Source: Streptomyces sp. CT34 (GTDB lineage Bacteria > Actinomycetota > Actinomycetes > Streptomycetales > Streptomycetaceae). Taken from it: DNA of 64,000 bases. This document shows, piece after piece, positions 51,320 to 61,638 of the stretch (its first letter is position 1; every line of letters starts with the position of its first letter). The position numbers and the translations under genes were made by a program. The notes under the pieces are model-generated. The model saw only the letters and a list, made by a program, of their open reading frames with translations, made no database searches and had not been told where the DNA came from. Location: assembly GCF_000805335.1 (NCBI RefSeq), contig NZ_KN708638.1, positions 6,704,589-6,768,588 of the forward strand, in the 5' to 3' direction.

Positions 51320-52174
51320 TTAACTGCATTGCCAGGTGAACATCGCTCGGTCAAAGCGGTGTTCGGCCAGATCTTCCGGACGTATGAGCCAGTAGAGGGT
51401 GCCGCAGTCGCCCCACATCATGTCGGCGTCGTCATCGGTGTCGAACTGAGTGAGCGGCACCCAGTGGAGTGCTTGTTCCTTGATGCGGGGGTCATTCCAG
51501 GGTGGATTGCCCAGTGCGCCGTGGGCAACTTCGGATTCCACATCGTCCTGTACCGGGTTGGCGTGGCCTCCGACGCGGTGCGTGGTGCCCTCGAAGTGGT
51601 CCCACAGGGATTCTTGGAAGTCCTCGTCCCACAGCGGGTGGCTCTCGGGCATCGGTGCGAACTCCTGGTAGACCGCAGGGTGCCAGAGGTACGGTGCCGT
51701 CGTCTCCACACGGGCCGTTAGTGGCACCTCGGGATACGGCTGGATCCCTTCCGGCGCTGCCCGCTCGACGACGCAGGCGTCCCCGGGTATGTACAGCACG
51801 CGCGCTCCCGCCCAGCTGTCGGGTTCGTCGGGCGCGACCATTGCGCAGCCGTCATCCAACTGCCCATCAAAGAAGAAGAAGGCCAGTGTGCCGTCCGTCG
51901 GCAAGGTGATGTCGAGCGCGGCGGAGGGGAGCATGGAGCAGTTGAGCGAAGCAATAAAGGAGAGGGGGCCGTGCCCCTCCCACGCCGGCCACTCCTCGTT
52001 CTCCGGCAGCTTCGGCAGGCCGCCGAGCTGGCCGATGACGGGGCCAGCATCCGTGTCTACCGACTTCTCCAGGCGCAGCCCTGGCCGCAGCAGGCCGATC
52101 CATCGTTCGGCGATGTCTGCGGGCAGGTGGGTGCGGGCGAGCGCGTGCAGGGTCTCAGTGGTGCTCTGCGTCAT
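51320..52174 (-). CDS. DUF1963 (YwqG-type) family protein
   Basis: The ATG at 52174 gives 284 aa. It matches the DUF1963 layout: GPVIGQLGGLPKLPENEEWP, PLSFIASLNCSML, GTLAFFFFDGQ and DCGTLYWLIRPEDLAEHRFD at the C-terminus. Members are often found in polymorphic-toxin and secretion neighbourhoods but lack a defined biochemical role. It stands alone here, upstream of the type VII secretion locus. Confidence 0.85.
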   Translation of the reverse strand: MTQSTTETLHALARTHLPADIAERWIGLLRPGLRLEKSVDTDAGPVIGQLGGLPKLPENEEWPAWEGHGPLSFIASLNCSMLPSAALDITLPTDGTLAFFFFDGQLDDGCAMVAPDEPDSWAGARVLYIPGDACVVERAAPEGIQPYPEVPLTARVETTAPYLWHPAVYQEFAPMPESHPLWDEDFQESLWDHFEGTTHRVGGHANPVQDDVESEVAHGALGNPPWNDPRIKEQALHWVPLTQFDTDDDADMMWGDCGTLYWLIRPEDLAEHRFDRAMFTWQCS

Positions 52175-52568
52175 GGAAATGATGATGCACGGACCCACTG
52201 ACAACACGTCGTCCGCGCCCGTGAGCCCGCACAGGCTGAAGAGGACTTGCGTTCCTCTTCGAGGTAAGCGCGTGGGCTGGATTGTGGGATGCCGATGCTG
52301 CTCTTTGAGGCGGCCGTGGTTCTTCGGTTACACGCAGCCCTCGCTCGTCGCCCGGTCCTTAAGGCGGGTGGCTACTGTGGACATGCAGGGCTCCTTGCTT
52401 GGACCTGGGCACTCAGTGGCCAATGACCCGGCAGGGCCGTGCACACGACGGGCGGGGGGAAAGTGCGCCATCATGCGAGAGTGCCTCGTGGCGACGGGGT
52501 GTGGCGTCGGTGACCGAGAAGACATCGACGAGTCTGAGGCAGCGGACGACTGAGGCGACGGACGGGAA
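52175..52568. other. Intergenic region upstream of the secretion locus
   Basis: No gene is supported. Possible promoters of the DUF1963 gene and of the type VII locus. Frames here lack codon bias. Confidence 0.4.
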
Positions 52569-52847
52569 ATGGCACGGGATTACGACAGCCAGCTGCTGGA
52601 GTCGGTCGCGGTACGCCGACGCAGGATGCGAGATGCCCTGTTGTTCGGCGCGCAGCGGGGGCGGCGCACGGCTGACGAGCGACTCGGGAAGGTGTTCGCG
52701 GGGATCGCGATCACGGCTGTCCTGTGCGCGGGGTGCGTGGGATGGTCGTTCCTTCAGCACACGCTGGCCAAGCAGAAGGCCGAGCAGACGAAGCAGCAGC
52801 GTCAGGTGCAGCAGTACGAGCGGCCGGCAAAGCCGGAGAAATCGTAG
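52569..52847 (+). CDS. Small single-TM protein of type VII locus
   Basis: The 92-aa product has a basic N-terminal region (VRRRRMRDALLFG), one TM helix (about residues 42-62, IAITAVLCAGCVGW) and a polar C-terminal tail rich in Gln/Lys. It directly precedes eccD in the same orientation. It resembles small membrane proteins in Streptomyces T7SS loci. Function unknown. Confidence 0.6.
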   Translation: MARDYDSQLLESVAVRRRRMRDALLFGAQRGRRTADERLGKVFAGIAITAVLCAGCVGWSFLQHTLAKQKAEQTKQQRQVQQYERPAKPEKS

Positions 52848-53012
52848 AACTCCGCAGATCCAGAATGTTTTGCTGTATCCCACCGGAAAATGCGCGATGG
52901 ATTCTCGTAACAGGAAGCAGAGTTCCCTGAAGCCGGGCAGGCGGGGGCTGGCAGGATGGGCATGTCCAGTTGACCCAAGAGTCCTCAACACCGCGATGAT
53001 AGGTTCCCGTAA

Positions 53013-54368
53013 GTGGTGAGCAGAACAACGACCTCCCAGGCGCAACTAAGCCGAGTGACCTTGATCGGCGAGCGACGCCGGGCCGACATCGTCCTGCTCT
53101 CCGACACCCCAATCGGGCAGCTACTCCCGGACATCCTTCAACTGCTTGACGACCGGTCTGCATCACAGCCGATGACCCGGCAGTTGATGACAGCCGACGG
53201 CTCCGTCCTGCCGCACGACAGCACGCTGGCGTCGGCCGGGATCACCGACGGCGCCGTGCTCCGGCTCGTCAGGATGCACTCTGCGCCGCCCGCCCCGCTA
53301 GTACACGACGTCACTGACGAGGTGGCTGACGATCTCGATCTGCGGGCTTGGCGCTGGCGTCCCGCTACGCGCCGAGCCAGCGCGGGCATAGCGTCCATCG
53401 CCTTCATGGTGATCGCTGCGCTGCTCGCTCGCAGTGAGTTCGCACTCGGTGCCCTGACCGGTGTTCTGGTAGCTGTCACGGTCGTGCTGGTGGTTGCTGG
53501 TGCGCTCGTCGCCAAGATCGGGCGCGGCAACCGGGGCCTGGCGGCGGCGCTCCTGCTTGCCTCCGGTGGACTCGGGATTCTCGCCGCGTGGACGGCTGCC
53601 GATGCGTACGGCTGGCCGGGAACGGCGCGGCTCGCTGCGGTTGCGGGCGCGCTGGTGGTGACGCTTGCGGCCCTCGGCTACTTCTCACCGCTCGGTAAGG
53701 GCGGGCTCGTGGGCGCGGCGACGATCGGCGTGCTCGCCCTCGCATGGGAGGCCGTTGCCGCTGTTCAGAATGATCCCTCCCGGCTCGGCGCGGTGATGGC
53801 AGTCGTGTCTTTGGTGCTGCTCGGCGTGCTGCCGCGGCTGGCCCTGATGGCCTCGGGGCTCACCGCGCTCGACGATGGCCGCGCGGGCGGCGTCTCTGTC
53901 AGCCGATATCAGGTGGGTACCGCGCTGGCGGCGACGCACCGCGGTCTTGCCCTGTCGACGATCGTCACCGCGGTCTCGGCGACCTTCGCCGGCTGGCTGC
54001 TCACCCAGGCCGAGAAGCCGACCGTGTGGACCGTGGCCTTGGCATCGCTCGTGATCGTCGTGCTGGTATCGAGGGCGCGGGCTTTCCCGCTGGTCGCCGA
54101 GGTCGTGGCGCTGCTCGCTGCCGCGTCGTGTCTTGTGGTGCGCCTGGTGGTGTTGTGGATGGAGCATGCAGGGGGCGCTGGACCGCTCGTCGTGCTGTGT
54201 GTGGCAGCGGTGCTGCCGCTGCTGGTCTTGGCAGTGGAAGTGCCCGAGCATGTGCAGGTGCGGCTGCGGCGCGTGGCTGATCTGGTCGAGTCCGTGGGCA
54301 TGGTGGGGCTGTTCCCGCTCGCCTTTGGTGTGTTCGGTGTGTACGGGCAGCTGCTCAACCAGTTCTGA
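53013..54368 (+). CDS. eccD: Type VII secretion integral membrane protein EccD
   Basis: The protein (451 aa from GTG 53013; GTG 53016 also possible) has an N-terminal ubiquitin-like domain (residues about 10-95, SRVTLIGERRRADIVL, PLDS-type fold) and 11 hydrophobic helices. EccD is the membrane channel part of the ESX/WXG100 translocon, together with EccB, EccC and EccE. EccB, EccE and MycP are not in this window and may lie beyond the right edge. Confidence 0.88.
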   Translation: MVSRTTTSQAQLSRVTLIGERRRADIVLLSDTPIGQLLPDILQLLDDRSASQPMTRQLMTADGSVLPHDSTLASAGITDGAVLRLVRMHSAPPAPLVHDVTDEVADDLDLRAWRWRPATRRASAGIASIAFMVIAALLARSEFALGALTGVLVAVTVVLVVAGALVAKIGRGNRGLAAALLLASGGLGILAAWTAADAYGWPGTARLAAVAGALVVTLAALGYFSPLGKGGLVGAATIGVLALAWEAVAAVQNDPSRLGAVMAVVSLVLLGVLPRLALMASGLTALDDGRAGGVSVSRYQVGTALAATHRGLALSTIVTAVSATFAGWLLTQAEKPTVWTVALASLVIVVLVSRARAFPLVAEVVALLAAASCLVVRLVVLWMEHAGGAGPLVVLCVAAVLPLLVLAVEVPEHVQVRLRRVADLVESVGMVGLFPLAFGVFGVYGQLLNQF

Positions 54369-54422
54369 GTCGATGTGCAGGCGCTCCCGGGCGGGGCAGC
54401 AGGGTAGAGGTGAAGGGCAGGT

Positions 54423-55592
54423 ATGCCGAACGGAAACGGCTGGCAGGGCGATGTCCTGCGCGACCTGACAGGCGGCGCCCAGCCGGGCACGCACAGGCCC
54501 GGCGACCAGGCGTACCGCAGTTCCGCGCAGAGCCCAGTTCTGCCGACGCAGAGTTTCCCGGCGTCGGGGGGTGGTACGCCTCAGCACGAGGGCGTCTCGT
54601 ACCAGGGGCGCCAGTACGGGGAGCAGCAGACGTCGGCAGTCTCCCCTCAGCAACCCCAGCCGCACCGTGTTCCCGAATCCCAGTCGGTTGTGGACGACAG
54701 GCTGGTCGGCGTGGTGCGCCGCAAGCCGCAGCACGGTGAGTCATTCACGGCGCGTGCCGTACGCGCTGTCCGCGGCGCTCTTTCCTCGTCGGCCGCGCGT
54801 GAAGTAGCCGCGGCCACCCAGATCGCCGGGACGCTCCAGCAGCCTGTGACGACGGGTCGACAGATCGCCGTCACCTCCATCCGGGGCGGCGCCGGGAAGT
54901 CCACCGTCGCCGCGCTGCTCGGCACCACATTCGCGCACTACCGCCAAGACCCGGTCCTCTTCCTGGAAGCCGATCCGGCACTGGGCTCGCTGCCGCTGCG
55001 GCTCGGTGCCCAGACGCTGCGCTGGACCACCAGCGATGTCGCCGACATCGTCAAGCCGGACATGTCACTGCTCGACGTCACCGGCTATCTCGTCCAGCTC
55101 CCCAACAACGCCTGGCTGCTGCCCGCGAGCCAGGGCCAGATCGGCGCAATGCTGGACAGCCGCGCGTACGAGCAGGCCGTGGTGGCGCTGCGCCGCTACT
55201 TCGGGGTGATGGTCATCGACTGCGAGACGCTGCCCGCCGAAGTCGCCCGGGTCGCGCTCGCCGCCGCCCACGGCCGTGTTCTGACCACCCCGGCCACGCC
55301 GGAAGGCATCACCAGCACGTACTCCGTGCTGCAGTGGATGCAGGGGTTGCCCCGGCAGGTGATCGCCGGCACGGCCGTGGTGCTCACCGAACTGGTGCCG
55401 CACCAAGGAGTCGACCTCGACGAGGCTACCCAGCAACTGAAGTCCACCGGGGCAAGCGTCCAGGTCCTGCCGTACGACCGGCACTTGGCGGCCGGCGGAC
55501 CGGTCCACACCGAGTTCCTCGCTCCGCCGACCAGGCAAGCCACCGCGCGCATTGCTGCGGAGGTCTTCCAGCTCTCCCAGAAGCGTTACTGA
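54423..55592 (+). CDS. MinD/ParA-like ATPase of type VII locus
   Basis: The 389-aa protein has a Gln/Pro/Ser-rich N-terminal tail of about 110 residues and then a MinD/ParA P-loop domain with the deviant Walker A RGGAGKSTVAALL (about 154) and LFLEADPALGSLPLR. Related EspI-like ATPases regulate ESX secretion. It lies between eccD and eccC with short gaps, so it belongs to the same operon. Confidence 0.8.
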   Translation: MPNGNGWQGDVLRDLTGGAQPGTHRPGDQAYRSSAQSPVLPTQSFPASGGGTPQHEGVSYQGRQYGEQQTSAVSPQQPQPHRVPESQSVVDDRLVGVVRRKPQHGESFTARAVRAVRGALSSSAAREVAAATQIAGTLQQPVTTGRQIAVTSIRGGAGKSTVAALLGTTFAHYRQDPVLFLEADPALGSLPLRLGAQTLRWTTSDVADIVKPDMSLLDVTGYLVQLPNNAWLLPASQGQIGAMLDSRAYEQAVVALRRYFGVMVIDCETLPAEVARVALAAAHGRVLTTPATPEGITSTYSVLQWMQGLPRQVIAGTAVVLTELVPHQGVDLDEATQQLKSTGASVQVLPYDRHLAAGGPVHTEFLAPPTRQATARIAAEVFQLSQKRY

Positions 55593-55630
55593 CCGATGCT
55601 GTGCCCGATCGTGAATGACGGACGACGACG

Positions 55631-58600
55631 ATGAGTACTCGACTGATCCACCGCCCGGCCCGGACCACCCGGCCCCCAGCCGCCTCCGAGGCGCGCATCA
55701 TCGAGGCCCCGCCCAACCTCCCCGAGGGGAAGGCCGGCAACATCGCGATGTCGCTGCTGCCCGTCGCCGGCGTCATGTCGTCGGTGGTGATGATGACGGT
55801 GGTGCGCAACAGCCAGTTCGCCGGGCTGGGCGCGATCATCCTCGTCGTCACCGTCATCGGCTCCGTCGCGCTCGTCTTCTCACAGCGCGGCAAGGCCCAG
55901 CGCACTCGCCGCACCCAGCGCGAGGCGTACCTCGCATACCTGGAGGACTTGCGCGAGGAGCTCGCTGCCGACGAGCGCGGGCGTCGCGAGCGCGCCGAGC
56001 TCCTCAACCCGCCGCCACCCGCCCTCTACGACATCGTGCGGGACCCGGCTCGGCTGTGGGAGCGCCGCCGCACCGACGGCGACTTCCTGAGCGTACGGGT
56101 GGGCACCGGTGAGATGCCGGTGCGCGAGATGCAGGTCGCCCAGCAGGGCTCGTCGGTCCTCACTCCGCCCGACCGGTTCATGCTCAACGAGGCGTCGGCG
56201 CTGATGGGTCGCTTCCGCACCGGCACCGATCTGCCTCTGACCGTCCCGCTCGACCGCGTGGGCAACATCAGCGTCATCGGACCGCGCGAGGACTGCCTGC
56301 GCGTCGCACGCGCCCTGCTCGTCCAGGCCGCCACGATGCACGCCCCCGACGATGTGGCGATGGCCCTCGCGGTGCCCGGCGAACGGCTCGCCGACTGGGA
56401 GTGGGCCAAGTGGCTGCCGCACCTCCTGGACACCGAGCAGCTCGACGGCCCCGTCGCCGCCCGCCGAATAGCACCCTCCGCCCTCCAGCTCGCCCGGCAG
56501 CTCGGCCCGGAACTGCGCCGCCGCGCCTCCTACGCCGCCGAGGTGCGCCGCGGCCTGTCCGGCAACGACGCCCTGTCGATGACCTCCCGGCTACTGGTCG
56601 TCGCCGACGGACACGGCGACGACGCCGTCGACCTGCCGCGTCCCGACGAGGCGGTCGGCCTGCGCGAGATGGGGGTCACCGTCCTGCACCTGCTGGAGCA
56701 GCGCGTGCAAGAGCCGGGGCATGTGGGGGTCCGGATCACCATCGATGGCGACCAGGTGGTCATCGAGGACCTGCGCGGGCCCGAGCCGATCGGTGCCCAC
56801 GGCACCGCGGACGACGTGACCATCCCGTTCGCCGAGGGCCTGGCCCGGATGCTGGCGCCGCTGCGCCTGTCCGCCGAGTCGCTCGCCGACGCACCCTTGA
56901 CCGGGCCGATCGACTTCGCAGACATCCTCGGCATCGACGACATGGCCCGGCTCGACCTCCCACACCTGTGGGCACCCCGGAGCGAGCGAGCCTTCCTCCG
57001 CGTGCCGATCGGCCTCAACGACGCGCACGAGCCGGTGCTGTTGGACCTGAAGGAGTCCTCCGAGCTCGGTATGGGCCCGCACGGACTGTGCGTCGGCGCC
57101 ACCGGCTCCGGTAAATCCGAACTCCTGCGCACCATCGTCCTTGCCTTGGCGGCCACGCACCCACCCGAGGACCTTTCCCTCGTCCTCGTCGACTACAAGG
57201 GCGGCGCGACCTTCGCGCCGTTCGCCAACCTGCCGCATGTTGCCGGCGTCATCACCAACCTGGAGAACCAGGCGGGCCTGGTCGAGCGCGTCCACGCTTC
57301 CCTTGCTGGCGAGGTCAAGCGGCGCCAGCAGGTCCTCAAGGACGCGGGCAACATCGCCGACATCGGCCACTACACCGCGCTGCGCGCCAACGGGCGGCCC
57401 GACCTGGAGGCGCTGCCGCACCTGTTCGTCATCATCGACGAATTCGGTGAACTGCTCACCGCCAAGCCGGACTTCATCGACCTGTTCCTGTCCATAGGCC
57501 GCATCGGCCGCTCCATCGGTGTGCACCTGCTGCTGTCCAGCCAGCGCATCGAGGGCGGCCAGCTCAAGGGCCTGGACACCTACCTCTCCTACCGGCTCGG
57601 CCTGCGGACCTTCTCCGCCGACGAATCCCGCACGGTCCTGGACACCACGGACGCCTTCCACCTACCGCCGATACCCGGCTTCGGCTACCTCAAGGTCGAC
57701 ACCAGCCACTACGACCGCTTCAAGGCAAGCTACGTCTCAGGCCCCTACCGCGGCCCCGTACAGCGTTCCGAGGACGAGGACACCGGTCCTCTCGCCCTGC
57801 CCTACGACACCTTCAACACCGCAGCCGACACCCAGGATGCGGACGCGGCCGAGCCGACGATGCGCCGCCGCGAGACCGGACCGACCGAACTGGCCGTCAT
57901 GGTCGAGCAACTGGCCAACGCCTCCGGCGCGGTGCGCCGCATCTGGCTGCCCCCGCTGCCCGACGCACTCGCCCTGGACAAGGTCGCCGGCCCCCTGGAC
58001 GTCGGTGCGCGCGGTACGCAGCTGGCCGGGCGCCGCGGCCCGCTCGAAGTCCCGCTCGGACTGCTCGACGACCCCACCAAGCAGTGGCAGGGCCAGTGGT
58101 ACCTGGACCTCACGGTGGCCGGCGGGCACGCCGCCGTCATCGGCGGCCCCCAGTCCGGCAAGACCACGCTCTTGCGCACCCTCGTCCTCTCCCTCGCCCT
58201 GACCCACACCCCACGCGAGGTCGGCGTCTACGGTCTCGACCTCGTCGGCGGCGGCCTGGCAGCCCTGTCAGGTCTGCCGCACGTCGGAGGCATCGCCGGC
58301 CGCGCCGACCGCGAACGCGCCGCCCGCACCGTCGAAGAAGTACGCACCATGCTCGCCGCCCGTGAGGACCTCTTCCGCGAGCACGGCATCGACTCGCTCT
58401 CCCAGCTGCGCGACCTGCACGCGGAGGGCCGGCTGCCGCAGCTGCCCTCCGCCGAGATCGTCCTCGTCATCGACGGCTTCGGCGCGCTGCGCGACGACTT
58501 CGAGGAACTCGACGACGACATCACCGACATCCTCAAACGCGGCGGCGGCTACGGCGTCCACGTCGTCGCCAGCATGCTCCGCTGGAACGACGCCCGCATC

Positions 58601-59605
58601 GCCGTCCAGTCCAACTTCGGCACCCGCATCGAACTACGGCTCAACGACCCCAGCGAATCCAGCATCGACCACAAACTGGCCGCAACCCTCTCACCCGACG
58701 AGCCCGGCCGCGCCCTCACCAGCGGCAAGCTCTTCGCACAGGTCGCCCTGCCCCGCACCGACGGACTCACCGATGCCGCCGACATTGGCGCGGTCCTGGA
58801 GCGGACGACCCGCACGATCCGCGCCACCTGGAGCGGCGACGTCGCCCAGCCCGTACGGGTACTGCCGCACCTCCTGGAGCCCCACCTCCTGCCAGGCCCG
58901 GGCGCTGAACCACAGCGAGTGCCCATCGGCTTGGACCAGATGGCACTCCAGCCTGTTCTGCTCGACTTGTTCCAGCATGACCAGCACCTGCTGATCATGG
59001 GCGACAGCGAATGCGGCAAGACCAACCTGCTCAAGACCATCGCGAGCGGTCTCATCGAGCGGTACAGCGAGGACGAGCTGGTCTTCGCCATCATGGACCC
59101 CCGACGTAGCCTGCGCGGCGCGGTCCCTGAGGAATTCAACGGCGGCTACGCCTACAACGCCAAGCTGTGCGCGGGCCTTGCCACCGGCATCGCCGATGTC
59201 CTGGAAAAGCGGCTGCCCGACGACAGCACGCGCCCCCAGGACCTGGAACCCGGCAGCTGGGGCGGCGGTCCGCGGATCGTGGTCCTCGTCGACGACTACG
59301 ACGTGCTGACCACCGCCGGCCAAGAACCACTCGCCCCGTTCCTGCCGTACATCCCCTCCGCGGTCGACATCGGCCTCCACTTCGTCCTCACCCGCCGCGT
59401 CGCAGGCGCCTCCCGCGGCCTCTACGAACCCCTCGTCCAGAGCCTGCGCGAGTCGGGCTCCTCAGCCCTGGTCATGGCGGGGGACCGCGGCGAAGGACAG
59501 CTGTTCCCCGGCGTCTACGCCGCCCAACAGCCCCCCGGCCGCGGCGTCCTCATCCGCAGAGGCCAGTCCAACCGCCTGATCCAGACCCTGTACTCCCCGA
59601 CGTGA
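55631..59605 (+). CDS. eccC: Type VII secretion motor ATPase EccC (fused EccCa/EccCb)
   Basis: This 1324-aa FtsK/SpoIIIE protein begins with two TM helices (about residues 40-85) and has three P-loop domains: GATGSGKSEL (about 488; with VLVDYKGGATF and FVIIDEFGELL), GGPQSGKTTL (about 838; VLVIDGFGALR) and GDSECGKTNLL (about 1122; VVLVDDYDVL). Only the first has complete acidic Walker B; the other two are degenerate, as is typical for EccC. It recognises WXG100 substrate signals and drives their export. Confidence 0.95.
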   Translation: MSTRLIHRPARTTRPPAASEARIIEAPPNLPEGKAGNIAMSLLPVAGVMSSVVMMTVVRNSQFAGLGAIILVVTVIGSVALVFSQRGKAQRTRRTQREAYLAYLEDLREELAADERGRRERAELLNPPPPALYDIVRDPARLWERRRTDGDFLSVRVGTGEMPVREMQVAQQGSSVLTPPDRFMLNEASALMGRFRTGTDLPLTVPLDRVGNISVIGPREDCLRVARALLVQAATMHAPDDVAMALAVPGERLADWEWAKWLPHLLDTEQLDGPVAARRIAPSALQLARQLGPELRRRASYAAEVRRGLSGNDALSMTSRLLVVADGHGDDAVDLPRPDEAVGLREMGVTVLHLLEQRVQEPGHVGVRITIDGDQVVIEDLRGPEPIGAHGTADDVTIPFAEGLARMLAPLRLSAESLADAPLTGPIDFADILGIDDMARLDLPHLWAPRSERAFLRVPIGLNDAHEPVLLDLKESSELGMGPHGLCVGATGSGKSELLRTIVLALAATHPPEDLSLVLVDYKGGATFAPFANLPHVAGVITNLENQAGLVERVHASLAGEVKRRQQVLKDAGNIADIGHYTALRANGRPDLEALPHLFVIIDEFGELLTAKPDFIDLFLSIGRIGRSIGVHLLLSSQRIEGGQLKGLDTYLSYRLGLRTFSADESRTVLDTTDAFHLPPIPGFGYLKVDTSHYDRFKASYVSGPYRGPVQRSEDEDTGPLALPYDTFNTAADTQDADAAEPTMRRRETGPTELAVMVEQLANASGAVRRIWLPPLPDALALDKVAGPLDVGARGTQLAGRRGPLEVPLGLLDDPTKQWQGQWYLDLTVAGGHAAVIGGPQSGKTTLLRTLVLSLALTHTPREVGVYGLDLVGGGLAALSGLPHVGGIAGRADRERAARTVEEVRTMLAAREDLFREHGIDSLSQLRDLHAEGRLPQLPSAEIVLVIDGFGALRDDFEELDDDITDILKRGGGYGVHVVASMLRWNDARIAVQSNFGTRIELRLNDPSESSIDHKLAATLSPDEPGRALTSGKLFAQVALPRTDGLTDAADIGAVLERTTRTIRATWSGDVAQPVRVLPHLLEPHLLPGPGAEPQRVPIGLDQMALQPVLLDLFQHDQHLLIMGDSECGKTNLLKTIASGLIERYSEDELVFAIMDPRRSLRGAVPEEFNGGYAYNAKLCAGLATGIADVLEKRLPDDSTRPQDLEPGSWGGGPRIVVLVDDYDVLTTAGQEPLAPFLPYIPSAVDIGLHFVLTRRVAGASRGLYEPLVQSLRESGSSALVMAGDRGEGQLFPGVYAAQQPPGRGVLIRRGQSNRLIQTLYSPT

Positions 59606-59692
59606 TGAGCCGGCAGCCTCTCCCGCGCACGCATGCGCACCAAGAGCAGCCAGCGGTATCCATGCCACGAACGCGAAGGACCGGACGACCCC

Positions 59693-61111
59693 ATGACCAA
59701 GGACGTCATCGCCCTCACCCAGCGCATGCCCGACCCGGGGGCCATACTCACCGGGCTGCTCTCCGGAGGCCCCGACAAACTGGTGGACACCAGGGGCGAG
59801 GGCGCCGTCGTGCGCCTGTGCGACAGTGAGGGCCGACCGCTGGTCTCCGTCGAGGCGCCGCTGCTCGTCCAGGTCCCGGGTGAGGCGGAGCGGCTGCTCG
59901 GAGCCACCGCGCCGCCGGTGCCGTACTGGTGGACCGAGGCCCGCGCCACCACCGGCGTCGAAGAGGCCGAGCGCCTTGCGGGTACCTTCGCGGCTCGTCT
60001 GGCGGCCTTGGCCGACGGCTCCACCTGGCCGCCCGAGGCCGCGCGCTCTTTGGCTGTGGTGGAGACCGACGGCGTGAGTATCGCGCCCACACCCGCCGCG
60101 GAGCAGCCCGCCGTCGATGTCCTCACCGACAAGGTCGCCGTCGTCATCCAGGACCGCCCGGTTCTCGCCATGACCGCCTGGCTCTCCGACGCCTTCCAGA
60201 CCGCCGCCACCGCCGAGCTCGGCCTCCAAGTCGTCACCCCGCCGGGAACCACGCTCTCCCCGGCCGCACGTGACAGCCTCAGTATCTGGCCCTCCCGCTG
60301 GGTCGTACGCGACGAACGCGATGGCTACTACGACGGGCTGACCGGAGCCGTACTGCGCTGGCAGGACGGCATGTTCGCCCCCGTACCGTCGGCTGAGGCG
60401 ACCGCGGACGACCCGCGGACCCCGGTGGCCGCTTCCTACAAGGAGGTCACGGTCACCGGCGAGCGTCAGCTGGCCGTGACGTTCCGCACCGTCCACCCCG
60501 CAGGCGAAGACTTGGTGCTCGGCGGCGCGCTGGAGACGACCTGGCGTGAACTGACCGGTGCGCCCCCGGCCGGGTGGGGAACCGCGGAACCCGCCAACCT
60601 CCCCTGGTCGCCGCGCCAGATTACCGACCTTGCGCGTGAGCGGGCGCCGGAGCCGACCTGGGCCGTGGCGGTCGGCAGCCCGGATCGGCCCGGCCTTGCC
60701 ACGGTGCGCATCAGCCGTACGAAGGCGGGTGTGGAGGAAGATGTCACGCTGATGTTCGGCTACGGCCCCGACGAGCAGCCGCCGGTGGAGGCCCTGCCCA
60801 GGGTGGCGGAGGTGCTGGCCACCCGGCATCGCCTGCAGTCGATGCTTGTCCAGCTCCGCAAAGCCCGCCGCGACCTGGCGGTGTCGCCCCGCTTCGAGGG
60901 CCCGGGCGTCCCGGTTGCTTTCGTGCTCGGCGCGGAGGAGGTCCGCCAGATGCCCGATGACCGCGCCCGACGCACCCCGCTGTCCCAGCCGCCTGTTCCT
61001 CTCGGTCCGAAGACCCGCCCTGCGATGTACTACGCATTGCCCGGCGATCCGTCGGACCTGTCGGGCTGGCAGGACTTCGAGCGCCTGATGCGGCATCTCA
61101 AGGGCGAGTAA
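59693..61111 (+). CDS. DUF6177-family protein of type VII locus
   Basis: The ATG at 59693 (MTKDVIALTQRMPDPG) gives 472 aa. It has the hallmarks of Streptomyces T7SS-associated DUF6177 proteins, with PVLAMTAWLSDAFQTAATAE and DERDGYYDGLTGAVLRW. It may act as a substrate chaperone or EspG-like factor. It is in the operon between eccC and the WXG100 genes. Confidence 0.8.
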   Translation: MTKDVIALTQRMPDPGAILTGLLSGGPDKLVDTRGEGAVVRLCDSEGRPLVSVEAPLLVQVPGEAERLLGATAPPVPYWWTEARATTGVEEAERLAGTFAARLAALADGSTWPPEAARSLAVVETDGVSIAPTPAAEQPAVDVLTDKVAVVIQDRPVLAMTAWLSDAFQTAATAELGLQVVTPPGTTLSPAARDSLSIWPSRWVVRDERDGYYDGLTGAVLRWQDGMFAPVPSAEATADDPRTPVAASYKEVTVTGERQLAVTFRTVHPAGEDLVLGGALETTWRELTGAPPAGWGTAEPANLPWSPRQITDLARERAPEPTWAVAVGSPDRPGLATVRISRTKAGVEEDVTLMFGYGPDEQPPVEALPRVAEVLATRHRLQSMLVQLRKARRDLAVSPRFEGPGVPVAFVLGAEEVRQMPDDRARRTPLSQPPVPLGPKTRPAMYYALPGDPSDLSGWQDFERLMRHLKGE

Positions 61112-61256
61112 GGCCCCTGGAGCGGGGTCGTCGCCACCCCACGCTGAGCCGTTGTCACACCCTCGCCATAGCATGGTGTTTACGGATTGCGGCAATGACA
61201 ACGCTGTTGATAGGCATGTCCGTACATACGATCGTCAAGTCCGCGGGGGGAGCCCG

Positions 61257-61589
61257 ATGAAGTTCGACATGGGAGCGCAGACGCTCTCGACCTTGAGGTC
61301 GCAGTCGCAGGGATCGAGCACGGAACTGGGGACGTTGATCCACCAGCTCGTCCAGGCAGCCCAGCCGTTGGAGGGCAAGTTCAACGGCGCGGGCAAGGCC
61401 GCGTTCGACTCGTTCAAGTCGCACGCGGACGAGATCACGGCGGAGCTGAACAGTGCGCTGGCCGCGATCGTGGGCGGCCAGTCGGGCATGGAATCTGCCT
61501 TCGGCTCCGGTGTTCAGGAGCAGGCCGACAACGCCCGGTCGCAGATGTCGGCGGCGAACTTCGACGCCGCCCGCTTCTCGGGCCGCTGA
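61257..61589 (+). CDS. WXG100-family protein (EsxA-like), first
   Basis: The ATG at 61257 gives 110 aa. It is a helical-hairpin protein of WXG100 size, with the central turn LEGKFNGAGKAAFDSFKSH (FNG in place of WxG). Such small proteins are the secreted substrates and partners of type VII machinery. A second WXG100-like gene follows, so the two probably form a heterodimer. Confidence 0.88.
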   Translation: MKFDMGAQTLSTLRSQSQGSSTELGTLIHQLVQAAQPLEGKFNGAGKAAFDSFKSHADEITAELNSALAAIVGGQSGMESAFGSGVQEQADNARSQMSAANFDAARFSGR

Positions 61590-61638
61590 CAGCCCGATCG
61601 CGGAAGAAGTACTCAAGACCCCAGGGGGAGTGATTGTG